Origin: Porphyromonas canoris
GTDB lineage: Bacteria > Bacteroidota > Bacteroidia > Bacteroidales > Porphyromonadaceae
Direction of reading: 5' to 3'
Assembly: GCF_000769115.1 (NCBI RefSeq)
Contig: NZ_JQZV01000013.1
Span: 495,545 to 559,544 of the forward strand
DNA length: 64,000 bases
The notes below the pieces were generated by a model, which saw only the letters and a list, made by a program, of their open reading frames with translations, ran no database searches and was not told the DNA's origin. The position numbers were made by a program, and so were the translations under genes. Below, piece by piece: positions 41,910-51,456 of this stretch; position 1 is the first letter of the stretch, and each line of letters starts with the position of its first letter.

Positions 41910-44060
41910 ATGAAACCAAATTATAGAAGTATCAATATAAATGAAGGTCAATGGGGTACATCTTCCATTGCCGACTATGTCAAGAGAAATAATATCACAG
42001 CAGACTGGGAGACTCCGGAACATATCCATGTAAAGTCTGTATATACAAAAGAAGACCTTGAGGGCATGGAGCATCTCTCTTATGCTTCCGGACTTCCTCC
42101 ATATCTTCGCGGACCTTATAGCGGTATGTACGCCATGAGACCATGGACCATCCGTCAGTATGCCGGGTTTTCCACAGCGGAAGAGTCCAATGCTTTCTAT
42201 CGCCGTAACCTTGCATCCGGTCAGAAAGGTCTTTCCGTAGCGTTCGACTTGGCTACTCACCGTGGTTACGATGCTACCCATGAGCGTGTTGTAGGCGATG
42301 TTGGTAAAGCCGGTGTATCTATCTGCTCGCTTGAAGATATGAAGGTGCTCTTCGATGGTATCCCGTTGAACAAGATGTCTGTCTCCATGACAATGAACGG
42401 AGCAGTGCTTCCGGTAATGGCATTCTATATCAATGCCGGTCTTGAGCAGGGAGCTTTATTGGAAGAGATGGCAGGTACTATCCAGAATGATATATTGAAA
42501 GAGTTCATGGTGCGTAATACTTATATCTATCCGCCTGAATTCTCGATGCGTATCATTGCGGACATATTTGAATATACGTCTCAAAATATGCCGAAGTTCA
42601 ACTCTATCTCTATCTCCGGATACCACATGCAGGAAGCCGGTGCAACGGCAGATATAGAGTTGGCATATACACTCTCTGACGGTATGGAGTATCTGCGTGC
42701 CGGTATCAACGCAGGTATTGATGTGGATAAGTTTGCTCCCCGTTTATCTTTCTTCTGGGCGATAGGTATGAATCACTTTATGGAGATTGCCAAGATGAGA
42801 GCTGGACGTATGCTTTGGGCTAAGATCCTGAACGACTTCGGAGCTAAAAATCCTAAGTCTCTTGCTTTGCGTACTCACTCTCAAACTTCAGGGTGGTCTC
42901 TTACAGAGCAGGATCCGTTCAATAATGTCGGACGTACCTGTATAGAGGCGATGGCGGCAGCTTTGGGGCATACCCAATCTCTGCATACCAATGCGCTCGA
43001 TGAAGCTATCGCTCTTCCGACAGATTTCTCTGCACGTATCGCTCGTAACACTCAGATCTATATCCAAGAGGAAACAATGATCTGTAAGGAGATAGACCCT
43101 TGGGCGGGTTCCTACTATGTAGAGAGCTTGACCAACGAGCTTGTTCATAAAGCATGGGCGCATATCCAGGAGATCGAACAGATGGGTGGTATGGCAAAAG
43201 CGATAGAAACCGGTTTGCCCAAACTGCGTATCGAAGAAGCTGCGGCACGTACTCAGGCTCGCATTGATAGCAATAATCAGGTTATCGTTGGGGTGAATAA
43301 GTACAGACTTGAAAAGGAAGATCCTATCGAAATTCTGGAGGTGGACAATACCGCTGTTCGTACTCAACAGATCGAACGTATCTCTCAACTCAAAGAGAAA
43401 CGTAACGAAGAGGAGGTACAAAAAGCTCTTGCAGCCATCACTCATTGCGTGAAAACCAAAGAGGGTAATCTCCTTGATCTTGCAGTGAAAGCAGCTTCTG
43501 TCCGTGCAACATTAGGGGAAATCTCCGATGCCTGTGAGTGTGAAGTGGGAAGATACAAAGCAATCATTAGAACTATTTCAGGGGTGTACTCAGCAGAAAC
43601 AAATAAGGATGCAGATTTCGTTAAAGCTTGTCAGCTTGCCGAAGAATTTGCGAAGAAAGAGGGACGTCAACCTCGTATCATGATAGCCAAAATGGGTCAA
43701 GACGGTCATGACCGTGGGGCTAAAGTTGTGGCGACAGGGTATGCAGACTGCGGTTTTGACGTGGATATGGGACCATTGTTCCAGACTCCGGCAGAAGCTG
43801 CACGCCAAGCTGTGGAGAACGATGTGCATATCATGGGTGTCTCTTCCTTGGCAGCAGGTCATAAGACTCTTGTTCCTCAGGTTATCGAAGAGTTGAAAAA
43901 GCTCGGCCGTGAAGATATCATCGTGATTGCCGGAGGTGTTATCCCTGCTCAAGACTACGATTTCCTTTACAAGGCAGGCGTTGCCGCTATTTTCGGTCCC
44001 GGTACTTCCGTGGCTAAGGCAGCCGTTCAGTTGTTGGAGATCTTGCTCGATAACGAATAA
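41910..44060 (+). CDS. mutB: Methylmalonyl-CoA mutase, large catalytic subunit
   Basis: The 716-residue catalytic subunit. The N-terminal barrel contains [49 protein letters not shown] and [20 protein letters not shown]. The C-terminal B12-binding domain has [19 protein letters not shown], where His (about residue 600) is the cobalt ligand, then [11 protein letters not shown] and VIAGGVIP. Together with mutA it consumes the coenzyme made by the pathway to which cobI and the CbiJ-CbiD fusion belong. Confidence 0.97.
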   Translation: MKPNYRSININEGQWGTSSIADYVKRNNITADWETPEHIHVKSVYTKEDLEGMEHLSYASGLPPYLRGPYSGMYAMRPWTIRQYAGFSTAEESNAFYRRNLASGQKGLSVAFDLATHRGYDATHERVVGDVGKAGVSICSLEDMKVLFDGIPLNKMSVSMTMNGAVLPVMAFYINAGLEQGALLEEMAGTIQNDILKEFMVRNTYIYPPEFSMRIIADIFEYTSQNMPKFNSISISGYHMQEAGATADIELAYTLSDGMEYLRAGINAGIDVDKFAPRLSFFWAIGMNHFMEIAKMRAGRMLWAKILNDFGAKNPKSLALRTHSQTSGWSLTEQDPFNNVGRTCIEAMAAALGHTQSLHTNALDEAIALPTDFSARIARNTQIYIQEETMICKEIDPWAGSYYVESLTNELVHKAWAHIQEIEQMGGMAKAIETGLPKLRIEEAAARTQARIDSNNQVIVGVNKYRLEKEDPIEILEVDNTAVRTQQIERISQLKEKRNEEEVQKALAAITHCVKTKEGNLLDLAVKAASVRATLGEISDACECEVGRYKAIIRTISGVYSAETNKDADFVKACQLAEEFAKKEGRQPRIMIAKMGQDGHDRGAKVVATGYADCGFDVDMGPLFQTPAEAARQAVENDVHIMGVSSLAAGHKTLVPQVIEELKKLGREDIIVIAGGVIPAQDYDFLYKAGVAAIFGPGTSVAKAAVQLLEILLDNE

Positions 44061-44103
44061 GCATACATTATAATACAGTTCCCTTAGGGGGATAACGGCA
44101 GTG

Positions 44104-44140
44104 AGAGGATAGGTGTAAAATTGCACTTATCCTCTTATTG
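44104..44140 (+). terminator. Terminator of mutAB
   Basis: AGAGGATAGGTG (44104-44115) pairs with CACTTATCCTCTT (44124-44136) with one G-U pair and an 8-base loop. The T tail is short (TTATTG). Confidence 0.7.
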
Positions 44141-44164
44141 TGTGTAATATTAAGGGGATATTAG

Positions 44165-44172
44165 TATCTTTG
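44165..44172 (+). promoter_or_regulatory. -7 element of the fabI promoter
   Basis: TATCTTTG, 32 bases before the fabI ATG. The nearest TTG (44138-44140) is 24 bases upstream, longer than the usual 19. Confidence 0.55.
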
Positions 44173-44204
44173 TTCAGCTTTAACATCAAAAAAACAGAAT
44201 TATC

Positions 44205-45038
44205 ATGGCATACGGACTATTAAAAGGTAAGAGAGGAATCATATTCGGTGCTCTCAACGAACAATCTATAGCTTGGAAAGTAGCACAGAGAGTTGTACAG
44301 GAAGGTGCTACCATCACACTTACCAATACCCCTATGGCACTTCGCTTGGGCGAGTTGAATGCTTTGGCAGAAGAGACCGGAGCAAAAGTTATCCCTGCCG
44401 ATGCCACTTCTCTTGAAGATTTGGAAAAAGTTTTTCAAGAAAGTATGGAAGCGTTGGGCGGTAAGATAGACTTCGTTCTTCACTCCATAGGAATGAGTCC
44501 GAATGTTCGCAAGAAACGCGAATACGATGATCTTGACTACGGATTCCTTGAAAAGACTTTGGACATCTCGGCTATCTCTTTCCATAAGATGATGCAGGTG
44601 GCAAAGAAAATGGATGCAGTGGCAGAGGGAGGCAGTATCCTTGCTCTTACTTACGTAGCTGCTCAACGCACTTTCTGCGGATACAACGACATGGCAGATG
44701 CTAAGAGCTTGTTGGAGAGCATCACCAGAAGTTTCGGTCATATCTATGGTAGAGACAAGGGAGTGCGTGTCAATACCATTTCGCAGTCTCCAACCGTAAC
44801 CACAGCCGGTAGTGGCGTAGATGGTATGTACAATCTCCGCCACTTCGCAGAGAAGCTCTCTCCTCTCGGTAACGCCAATGCCGATGAGTGTGCAGACTAT
44901 TGCGTGCTGATGTTCTCCGATCTGAGCAAGAAGGTTACCATGCAAAACCTCTTCCACGATGGCGGATTCTCTTCCATGGGAATGAGTGTTGCAGCTATGG
45001 AGCAATACGTTAAAGGAGAGCTTGACAACATAGACTAA
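44205..45038 (+). CDS. fabI: Enoyl-[acyl-carrier-protein] reductase (NADH)
   Basis: Final reduction step of each fatty-acid elongation cycle. The Rossmann start GIIFGALNEQSIAWKVAQ and the VLHSIGMSP segment bind NADH. Catalytic residues are in place: Tyr150, Tyr160 and Lys167 (FCGYNDMADAKSLLES, the Y-x6-K of FabI). The substrate-binding loop has VNTISQSPTVTTAGSG. The length is 277 residues. It stands alone between two terminators. Confidence 0.96.
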   Translation: MAYGLLKGKRGIIFGALNEQSIAWKVAQRVVQEGATITLTNTPMALRLGELNALAEETGAKVIPADATSLEDLEKVFQESMEALGGKIDFVLHSIGMSPNVRKKREYDDLDYGFLEKTLDISAISFHKMMQVAKKMDAVAEGGSILALTYVAAQRTFCGYNDMADAKSLLESITRSFGHIYGRDKGVRVNTISQSPTVTTAGSGVDGMYNLRHFAEKLSPLGNANADECADYCVLMFSDLSKKVTMQNLFHDGGFSSMGMSVAAMEQYVKGELDNID

Positions 45039-45078
45039 TCTCTTCCAACAGAGTCTTATGGACCTGATATAACATACG

Positions 45079-45125
45079 AGTCCGCACGTGTTTGGGTCTT
45101 TCCCCTGTCGTGCGGACTTTTGTTT
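45079..45125 (+). terminator. Terminator of fabI
   Basis: AGTCCGCACG (45079-45088) pairs perfectly with CGTGCGGACT (45109-45118), 20-base loop, then TTTTGTTTT. It ends only 7 bases before the next start codon. Confidence 0.85.
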
Positions 45126-45131
45126 TACAGT

Positions 45132-46157
45132 ATGAGCAGGAAAAGAGTTCTTATAACAGGGGCAACTGGATTTATCGGAGGCTATTTGGTAGACGAAGCC
45201 ATTCGGTGTGGCTATGAAGTTTGGGCGGCTGTCCGAAAGGGGAGCAACCGCTCTCGTCTCAGTGACAAGGGTATTCACTTTGTGGAATTAAGCTACACAG
45301 ACCCCACTCAGATTACCGACTTGGCAAACAGTTTAGCCCCGGAAGGAGAGCCTGCATGGCACTTGGTTATTCACAATGCAGGGGTAACGAAGGTGAAGCA
45401 AACAGAAGAGTTTTATCGCATCAATAGCGAACAGACGGCTCTTTTCGTGGCTCAACTCCGGCAGGCAAAGTGTCCGCCCGAACGTTTTCTCCTTATGAGC
45501 AGCATGGGCAGCTACGGTCCGCCTCCGAATGATACCGAGCCTCTTCGTTCCTCTGACCCTTGCCATCCCGGCACGGAGTATGGAAAGAGCAAGCTGCTTG
45601 CCGAGCAGTATGTGCAGGAGAGCGGATTACCTTATACCATTATACAGCCTACCGGCGTTTACGGGCCGTATGACCAAGACTATCTCATGGCTATAAAAAG
45701 TGTCTCCAAGGGGCTGTATGTCCGCTCCGGAATATCTTCTCAGACTCTGACGTTTGTATTCGCTTCCGATCTTGCCCGTGCTACATTCATTGCAGCAGAA
45801 GCTCCGGAGGCGGAGGGGGAGAAGTACATTGTTTCGGACGGACGCAGTTATACCGACAAAGAGTTCGGCAGACTCATTCAGAAAACATTGGGAAAGAAGT
45901 TTGTATTAAAGCTTGCCCTCCCTTTGCCATTGGTTTATATCGGCTGTGCCGTGGGGCAACTTTGGGGCAATCTGACCGGTTCTCTCACACCTCTCAATAG
46001 AGACAAATACACTATCTTTGCCCAACGCAACTGGCGATGTGATGCTTCCCCGATTTTTCGCTTAGGCTTCACACCCGAATATGATCTCGAAAAAGGTCTT
46101 GCAGCTACGGTATCATGGGCGAGGGATAATAACCTGTTGGAGCCCTCCTCAAAATAG
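45132..46157 (+). CDS. NAD-dependent epimerase/dehydratase family protein
   Basis: An extended short-chain dehydrogenase of 341 residues. It begins MSRKRVLITGATGFIGGYLV, with GxxGxxG for NAD(P) binding. The active-site Tyr-x3-Lys is in EYGKSKLLAEQY, and the Ser/Thr partner in LLMSSMGSYGP. The PTGVYGPYD stretch is typical of nucleotide-sugar epimerases and related reductases. The exact substrate cannot be told. I use the ATG at 45132; a TTG at 45120 lies in the fabI terminator. The start is so close to that terminator that the promoter must overlap or lie upstream of it, or some readthrough from fabI occurs. Confidence 0.88.
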   Translation: MSRKRVLITGATGFIGGYLVDEAIRCGYEVWAAVRKGSNRSRLSDKGIHFVELSYTDPTQITDLANSLAPEGEPAWHLVIHNAGVTKVKQTEEFYRINSEQTALFVAQLRQAKCPPERFLLMSSMGSYGPPPNDTEPLRSSDPCHPGTEYGKSKLLAEQYVQESGLPYTIIQPTGVYGPYDQDYLMAIKSVSKGLYVRSGISSQTLTFVFASDLARATFIAAEAPEAEGEKYIVSDGRSYTDKEFGRLIQKTLGKKFVLKLALPLPLVYIGCAVGQLWGNLTGSLTPLNRDKYTIFAQRNWRCDASPIFRLGFTPEYDLEKGLAATVSWARDNNLLEPSSK

Positions 46158-46254
46158 TTTTTCTTTTTCGTTTCTCTCTTGACGGTGAAGTGAAGATCGG
46201 TAGAATAAAATTCCAAAAAGATACACAAGTATCTATCTAAAACGTATCAATAGT

Positions 46255-47190
46255 ATGAAACATCTACTCCTTTTGGTGGCGATCTGCCTTGCATCTTTCT
46301 CTTGCAGCAGTTCGGGCAAATCCTCCACAGAAAACAACGATCAAACAACAGACTACGAATCGCTCGATAACGGCGGTCGTTGGATTCTCAGCCTTTTTGC
46401 CGGCTCCGAAGATGGCAAATTTTCGCAACCTTCCAATGAGAATGATTTTACGCCTCGCCTGCATGAATTTTTCCAAGAAGCATATATGCTCTACGACACT
46501 CGCTCGGGAAACGAGATGAGCGATGCTGAGCTCGAACAAGCCAAAGCGCACTATAAAGAGAAGTGGAGCGGTATCTATCCTGCGAAAGAAGATGCAATAG
46601 GATTGTTCGGAGCAGGGGATGACGATATGGAACCTATCGAAAACGTCAAAGTGGTACCCTTGGGAGATCTTCGCTACAACATTACTGTCGAGTACGAATG
46701 GAGAGGTCCCATACTCTCCACAGTCCGACTTATAGAGCAGGGAGATAAGTTTGTCATAGACGAGATGAGTTGCAAGTATATCAAACCGGAGCCTCAGCCA
46801 TTGCTTCTGCCTGTGGGTAAGCGTTGTTTTACCAATAGCGATGAGGGAGGAGATATCACCACGATAGAGATGAACATCGCTTCCGATTGCTCTGTAAAAG
46901 GTGTTTTCCAGTTCGCTCCTGGCACCGGAGAGCCTTGGCAAGTCTCTTTTGAGGGAATAGTGCAGGGCTATAAGCTCAGAATAGAGTTCGATGAGCTGCC
47001 TCCTAACATTGACGATGAGTACAGCTGGCAGCTAAGACGCAAATGGTATATCGAGACCTACGACTTGGGTAATGGTGAAGAGAGCGAAGTGCTGACCATA
47101 AACTTTTACGGCTTTAATCATGAAACAGGAGAGCCGGGAGATGTTCCTTTCACCTTTATAGAGTGTGCAAGGAAAAATTGGAGAGAGTAA
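46255..47190 (+). CDS. Lipoprotein of unknown function
   Basis: A 311-residue predicted lipoprotein. The signal peptide MKHLLLLVAICLASFSC ends in a lipobox with Cys17, followed by a Ser-rich tether. The mature part is acidic with beta-rich segments (VVPLGDLRYNITVEYEW, FVIDEMSCKYIKPEPQP), recalling DUF3828-like folds in the first half, but I cannot assign a family. A terminator follows the stop. It may sit in the outer membrane facing the periplasm or the surface. Confidence 0.8.
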   Translation: MKHLLLLVAICLASFSCSSSGKSSTENNDQTTDYESLDNGGRWILSLFAGSEDGKFSQPSNENDFTPRLHEFFQEAYMLYDTRSGNEMSDAELEQAKAHYKEKWSGIYPAKEDAIGLFGAGDDDMEPIENVKVVPLGDLRYNITVEYEWRGPILSTVRLIEQGDKFVIDEMSCKYIKPEPQPLLLPVGKRCFTNSDEGGDITTIEMNIASDCSVKGVFQFAPGTGEPWQVSFEGIVQGYKLRIEFDELPPNIDDEYSWQLRRKWYIETYDLGNGEESEVLTINFYGFNHETGEPGDVPFTFIECARKNWRE

Positions 47191-47219
47191 AGCGGAATAA
47201 TAAAACCAAAAATAAAAAG

Positions 47220-47260
47220 CACGAGGTTGTCCCGAATAGAGGCAACCTCGTGTTGTTTTA
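47220..47260 (+). terminator. Terminator of the lipoprotein gene
   Basis: CACGAGGTTG (47220-47229) pairs with CAACCTCGTG (47243-47252), followed by TTGTTTT. Confidence 0.85.
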
Positions 47261-47307
47261 TCTTCGTTTGCTGTTTAGTATAGATTGTGCTCTTGTTTAG
47301 AAAAAGA

Positions 47308-47343
47308 AAAACCTCTCTACTTGTTTCCAAATAGAGAGGTTTT
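47308..47343 (-). terminator. Terminator of tRNA-Asn
   Basis: AAAACCTCTCTA pairs perfectly with TAGAGAGGTTTT (12 bp, 12-base loop). On the minus strand it ends in TTTTCTTTTT, 17 bases after the tRNA. Confidence 0.85.
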
Positions 47344-47359
47344 CGTTTTGTTTGCTTCG

Positions 47360-47433
47360 CTCTTCCTCTTGGACTTGAACCAAGGACCCTCTGATTAACA
47401 GTCAGATGCTCTAACCGACTGAGCTAAGGAAGA
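47360..47433 (-). tRNA. tRNA-Asn (anticodon GTT)
   Basis: A complete cloverleaf on the minus strand: acceptor TCTTCCT with AGGAAGA, D arm AGCTCAGTCGGTTAGAGC, anticodon arm CTGACTGTTAATCAG with GTT at 47397-47399, and T arm TTGGTTCAAGTCCAA. The CCA end is not encoded. Confidence 0.96.
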
Positions 47434-47459
47434 GTGTTTGTCTTATCTCTTAGACGATG

Positions 47460-47489
47460 CAAATTTAGGCATTTTTTTTAATCCTGCAA
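47460..47489 (-). promoter_or_regulatory. Promoter of tRNA-Asn
   Basis: On the minus strand TTG (47487-47489), 19 bases, TAAATTTG (47460-47467): full match to the Bacteroidota promoter, 27 bases before the tRNA. Confidence 0.78.
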
Positions 47490-47724
47490 TAGCTCAAAGA
47501 AAAAATGTTACCTCTTCTTTTGCTATTTTACTCCCGATTGGCTCTGCTCTTCCTTGTCTCTTTTTTCTCCGTCTGAGGGTTAAAGATTGTCGTTCATCGG
47601 ATTCCTTCATTCGGATAAGCCGGAGAGCATTCGCTTAGGTCAAGAATAGAAATGTTCATTAGCGTGGATAAAAAATCTGTCGAACACTTTTAGAAAACTT
47701 TCCGAACCTTATAAGATTTCAAAA

Positions 47725-47808
47725 TCAGGGTTCGAGGAGTGGAAGTTGTGGTTCGCTTTGGAGCAGTCAAGGTTCGATTTTCAGAAGTTGAAGCTTGGCT
47801 TAAAGAAG
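47725..47808 (+). repeat. Four-unit 21-bp tandem array, family II, copy C
   Basis: Four units of exactly 21 bp at 47725, 47746, 47767 and 47788, beginning TCAGGGTTCG, TTGTGGTTCG, TCAAGGTTCG and TTGAAGCTTG. Three of the four end GAAG and the other ends GCAG. The right flank TGAATAGGTTTAG matches the flank of copy B, and GTAAACTC with TGAACAG beyond it matches copy A. This copy is the most diverged of the three. The rest of 47490-48000 has no gene. Confidence 0.8.
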
Positions 47809-47990
47809 TGAATAGGTTTAGTGTAAGATATAAAAGTGAATAACGTAAACTCTGAACAGCTTTAGAACAGAGAAAAAACAAGCATACCGAAACCGGAACT
47901 CGGGACATCATGATTATGAATCATGCACTCCACAAGAAAAAGAGAAAGCATACCGGGAGGGGAAGAGGAGATGATTTCATCTGTAAAAGA

Positions 47991-48043
47991 AGTGCGATCC
48001 GGACAGAAAAAGGATATATCCCAACTCTTGTCCGGATCGCACT
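47991..48043 (-). terminator. Terminator of the metY-metX-thrA operon
   Basis: A perfect 15-bp stem AGTGCGATCCGGACA / TGTCCGGATCGCACT with a 23-base loop, followed on the minus strand by TCTTTTAC. Confidence 0.85.
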
Positions 48044-48073
48044 TGCTACCATTCGTCTAAAGGAGAGAGCGGT

Positions 48074-50506
48074 CTAACTTTCGTAGCCCTCTGCCAGCCT
48101 TAAGAGGTCGCCAAACACACCTCTTGCCGTTACCACGGCACCGGCTCCCGCTCCCTGTATTACAATAGGTCTGCTACCGTAGCTTTCGGTATAGATTTCA
48201 AAACAGCTGTCTGCGCCGCTCACTCTACCCAAAGGAGAGTTTTTGGATACACGCTTAAGAGCTGCGGTAAGAGTGGCTTCCTGCTTTGTATTGTCCCAAA
48301 CGATGTCTCCCACATATCTGAGAACTTCGTCCGGAGAGCAGCTTCCCCGAAGCTCTTCTATCTCTTTCTCCAGTTCTCCGAATCGCGTCCAGAACTGATC
48401 CAAAGAGAGTTTTCTCAGCTGTTCGGGTACAGGATTTTTCCAGTTTACATCCGAAAGCTCTGCCGCCACATCCAGTTCTCGCACCAAAATCAGAACCTTT
48501 CTTGCCACATCTTCTCCGCTAAGATCTTCACGAGGATCGGGTTCGGTGAGTCCTCTTTGGGCAGACTCCTCTACGATTTCACGGAAAGAGCGAGAAGGCT
48601 CTTCGGTAAGCGTATTGAAAATGTAACTCAAACTTCCCGAGAAAAGTCCGTGAATGCGTGTAATGCGTTCGCCTGCCAAATGGAGCAGTTTGAGGTTATC
48701 TATCAGAGGAAGACCGGCACCAACATTGGTTTCGTAGCGGTAGCTTCGTCTGTGTTTCTTGAGTGTCTCTCTCAGGTGGATATAGTCTGCGTAAGGTGCT
48801 ATATTCGATTTCTTGTTGGAAGAGACAATGTCGAAGCCGTTGCTTGCAAAGTATGGATATTTCGCAGCGATGGCTTCGGAAGAGGTGTTATCCACCAAAA
48901 TCATATTCTCCAAAGCGAACTTCTGCCCATACTCGACGATGGTCTCTGCCAGACTGTTTACGGATGCCGACTGTTTCAACTCCTCTTGCCACCCCTCTCC
49001 GATGCCTGTATGAGAGAGAAGCAACTGCCGAGAGTTGGCAATGGCAAATATTCGGAGGTCTATGTTTTTCTGCTCTTTCAGCTGTGTATGCTGGTGTATG
49101 ATCTGCTCTATAAGAGCACCTCCCACCGTGCCATGCCCGATAATGGCAAGGTGGACACGCTTGGGACGCTCGAACATCTCTCCATGAATCACGTTGAGAG
49201 CCTTGATGCGCTCCTCTTCTCCTCGGACAAGCAGACAGAGAGTATTGTCCGGAACGGCGTTGTTAAGCAGGACAGGTAGAATGCGGTTGCGTACCAACGC
49301 TCTGTACGGACGGTCAAATTCAGCCAGATTGAGACCGATGATGGCAACGATGGCAAGCCCTTTTTCTGCGTAGATCTTGGTGGTCTTCCCTTCCAAAAGG
49401 TCTTGGCGAAACTCTTGGTGCAGGGCTTCCACCGCTTTATCGGCATCCACTTCGCTTACCACTATGGCTATACCGCGCTCTGTGGAGCCTTGGGAGACAA
49501 GGCTGACACTGACATCCGCACTCTTGAATGCGCCAAAGATTCGAGCATCTATTCCTGAACGCCCAAGCATATTGCGTCCTTCGAAGTGGATCAGTGCCTT
49601 TTGTGAAAGAGATGCCAAGGCTCGTACCGACTTTGCTTTCGGACTGGATGTGATGAGAGTCCCGTTCTGCCCGGAGCCGTATCCGAAAGTGTTGAGCACC
49701 CTCAATGGGATATTTTTATCCTGCAAAGGCTCTATGGTTTTAATGTGAAGAATTTCCGCTCCGAACTGAGATAGCTCCGCCGCATCGGAGTAAGATAGCT
49801 CGTCCATCTTTCGAGCTTCCGGAACTACGGACGGATTGGCTGTATAGATACCGTCTACATGGGTGAAGTTTTCCATGATTTCCGCATCCAAAAAATTGGC
49901 AAGGAGAGCTGCACTATAGTTGCTGCCATTTCTTCCGAGTGTGGTACGGACTCCCTCTCTGTCCCGTGCAATAAATCCCGTAACGATAGGTATGCAAGAC
50001 GAAGGCAACTGACCGAACAGCCGGAGACATTTCTCTCTTGACTCTTCTACGTGAACGGAGGCTGAGCCAAACTGTGAGTCGGTTACGAAAAAGTCTCCGG
50101 AGTCTATAGCCACGGCTTTATACCCCTGTCGCTCCAGCGCATTAGCTACAAACTTGGCCGATAGTAGCTCTCCGTAGCTTACGATTTCGTCTTCCAGCTT
50201 CAGACTGCACTCGCCTACGAGAGAAATTCCGGTGAGTAGTCTTAGGAGCTGTTCCTGCTCTTGTTCAAACTTTATCTCCGAACACTCTGTCTGATGTTCC
50301 CAGAAAAGAGACAACTCCTCCTTGAATGGTTCTCCTTTTCGGGCTTTATCTATAAGAGCAAGAAGGGTATCTGTGCTTCCACCTCGAGCAGATACCACCA
50401 CGACGGGGGAGAGTTCCTGCTTATGGTTGTCTGTGATGATCTCTAATACTTTGGCTATTCCAAGCCCGTTGTCAAGAGATTTGCCTCCGAATTTTAATAT
50501 CTTCAT
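48074..50506 (-). CDS. thrA: Bifunctional aspartokinase / homoserine dehydrogenase
   Basis: An 810-residue enzyme that phosphorylates aspartate and reduces aspartate semialdehyde to homoserine, feeding methionine and threonine. The kinase domain begins MKILKFGGKS; the usual motif is KFGGTS, so Thr is replaced by Lys here. Further kinase stretches are TLGRNGSNYSAALLANFL and THVDGIYTANPSVVPEA. Two ACT-like regulatory repeats follow (about residues 300-450). The dehydrogenase begins at about 465 with LAIIGHGTVGGALIEQI and has ETNVGAGLPLIDNLK and GLFSGSLSYIFNTL. The ATG shares one base with the metX stop (TAATG), so it is coupled to metX and lies under the Met-leader attenuator. Confidence 0.94.
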   Translation of the reverse strand: MKILKFGGKSLDNGLGIAKVLEIITDNHKQELSPVVVVSARGGSTDTLLALIDKARKGEPFKEELSLFWEHQTECSEIKFEQEQEQLLRLLTGISLVGECSLKLEDEIVSYGELLSAKFVANALERQGYKAVAIDSGDFFVTDSQFGSASVHVEESREKCLRLFGQLPSSCIPIVTGFIARDREGVRTTLGRNGSNYSAALLANFLDAEIMENFTHVDGIYTANPSVVPEARKMDELSYSDAAELSQFGAEILHIKTIEPLQDKNIPLRVLNTFGYGSGQNGTLITSSPKAKSVRALASLSQKALIHFEGRNMLGRSGIDARIFGAFKSADVSVSLVSQGSTERGIAIVVSEVDADKAVEALHQEFRQDLLEGKTTKIYAEKGLAIVAIIGLNLAEFDRPYRALVRNRILPVLLNNAVPDNTLCLLVRGEEERIKALNVIHGEMFERPKRVHLAIIGHGTVGGALIEQIIHQHTQLKEQKNIDLRIFAIANSRQLLLSHTGIGEGWQEELKQSASVNSLAETIVEYGQKFALENMILVDNTSSEAIAAKYPYFASNGFDIVSSNKKSNIAPYADYIHLRETLKKHRRSYRYETNVGAGLPLIDNLKLLHLAGERITRIHGLFSGSLSYIFNTLTEEPSRSFREIVEESAQRGLTEPDPREDLSGEDVARKVLILVRELDVAAELSDVNWKNPVPEQLRKLSLDQFWTRFGELEKEIEELRGSCSPDEVLRYVGDIVWDNTKQEATLTAALKRVSKNSPLGRVSGADSCFEIYTESYGSRPIVIQGAGAGAVVTARGVFGDLLRLAEGYES

Positions 50507-51456
50507 TACAATGTGGGAAAGTAAGGTTTGACAATACGGTTCAGCTGTTCATACTCCATTAAGAATGCATCGTGCCCATGTATGGAGTTTATGGTGTCGA
50601 GCGTGATATTGTTTTTTATATCCGATAGTTCGTTATAAGTATCCACTGCACGGTCGTGCGTGAAGAGCAGATCGCTGTCTATGGATACCATGTGAATATC
50701 CGAATGGATCTGTGCAAGCTCTAAAGCTGTCTTGCAAACAGCGATAGAGTAGGTGAGATGCGTCATTACCTTATAAGCGGAAAGCTTAAAGCGCTTTTTC
50801 AGAGTATCGCCATGATAGAGCAACCATCTCTCTACATCGTAGAGTTGTTCCTGCTCTTCCTGTGTGCTATTGAAGCGAACATTGAGCGATTGAGGTGTCC
50901 GATAGCAAGACATAGCGTGTATGCGGGCATCTCGTAAAGGGTCTGAAGAGTTGGCAAGTATCTGTTTTTGTATCAGTGTCTGAGTCAGAAGCCAGTCCGA
51001 AGCCCGATAATCGCAAGCGATAGGGAATATCTTTTTTGCCAGCTGAGGGCGTAAATGCGCCATCTGCCACGTGAGTGAACCTCCCATTGAAGCGCCTATG
51101 ATACAATAGACTTCCGTGATGCCAAGAGATTCTATACCTTTTATGAACAAGGAGGCAATGTCTTTAAGAGAAAAACTTTCAGGGTCTGTGCTCTCTCTTC
51201 CATCGTATCCATTACCGGGGATATTAAAGGAAATAATGGTGTAGTGAGAGAGAGGAATACCTCCCTCATCACTTATCAGCTTGTTCCACCACCCTTTTTC
51301 TCCCGTGACGGAAGAGTTTCCGGTCAGAGCGTGATTCACTACAACGATAGGAGCCGAACCAAGTGAAGGTCCTGCCAGTTCGTAGCTTAGAGTTATGTCA
51401 GAGTGCTCCACCCCTTTCTCCGAACGGAAATCTTTTATGACTATTTCCTTTAGCAT
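50506..51456 (-). CDS. metX: Homoserine O-acetyltransferase-like alpha/beta hydrolase
   Basis: Probably activates homoserine with acetyl-CoA for methionine synthesis. The fold shows VVNHALTGNSSVTGEKGWW (oxyanion region), IISFNIPGNGYDGRES, the nucleophile Ser in GASMGGSLTWQMAHL (about residue 130), acid Asp in DSDLLFTHD and His in HGHDAFLMEY. At 316 residues it is shorter than the 350-380 of classical MetX; some of the lid appears reduced. The neighbours metY and thrA make the assignment strong. The start ATG overlaps the metY stop by 7 bases (ATGCTAA). Confidence 0.9.
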   Translation of the reverse strand: MLKEIVIKDFRSEKGVEHSDITLSYELAGPSLGSAPIVVVNHALTGNSSVTGEKGWWNKLISDEGGIPLSHYTIISFNIPGNGYDGRESTDPESFSLKDIASLFIKGIESLGITEVYCIIGASMGGSLTWQMAHLRPQLAKKIFPIACDYRASDWLLTQTLIQKQILANSSDPLRDARIHAMSCYRTPQSLNVRFNSTQEEQEQLYDVERWLLYHGDTLKKRFKLSAYKVMTHLTYSIAVCKTALELAQIHSDIHMVSIDSDLLFTHDRAVDTYNELSDIKNNITLDTINSIHGHDAFLMEYEQLNRIVKPYFPTL

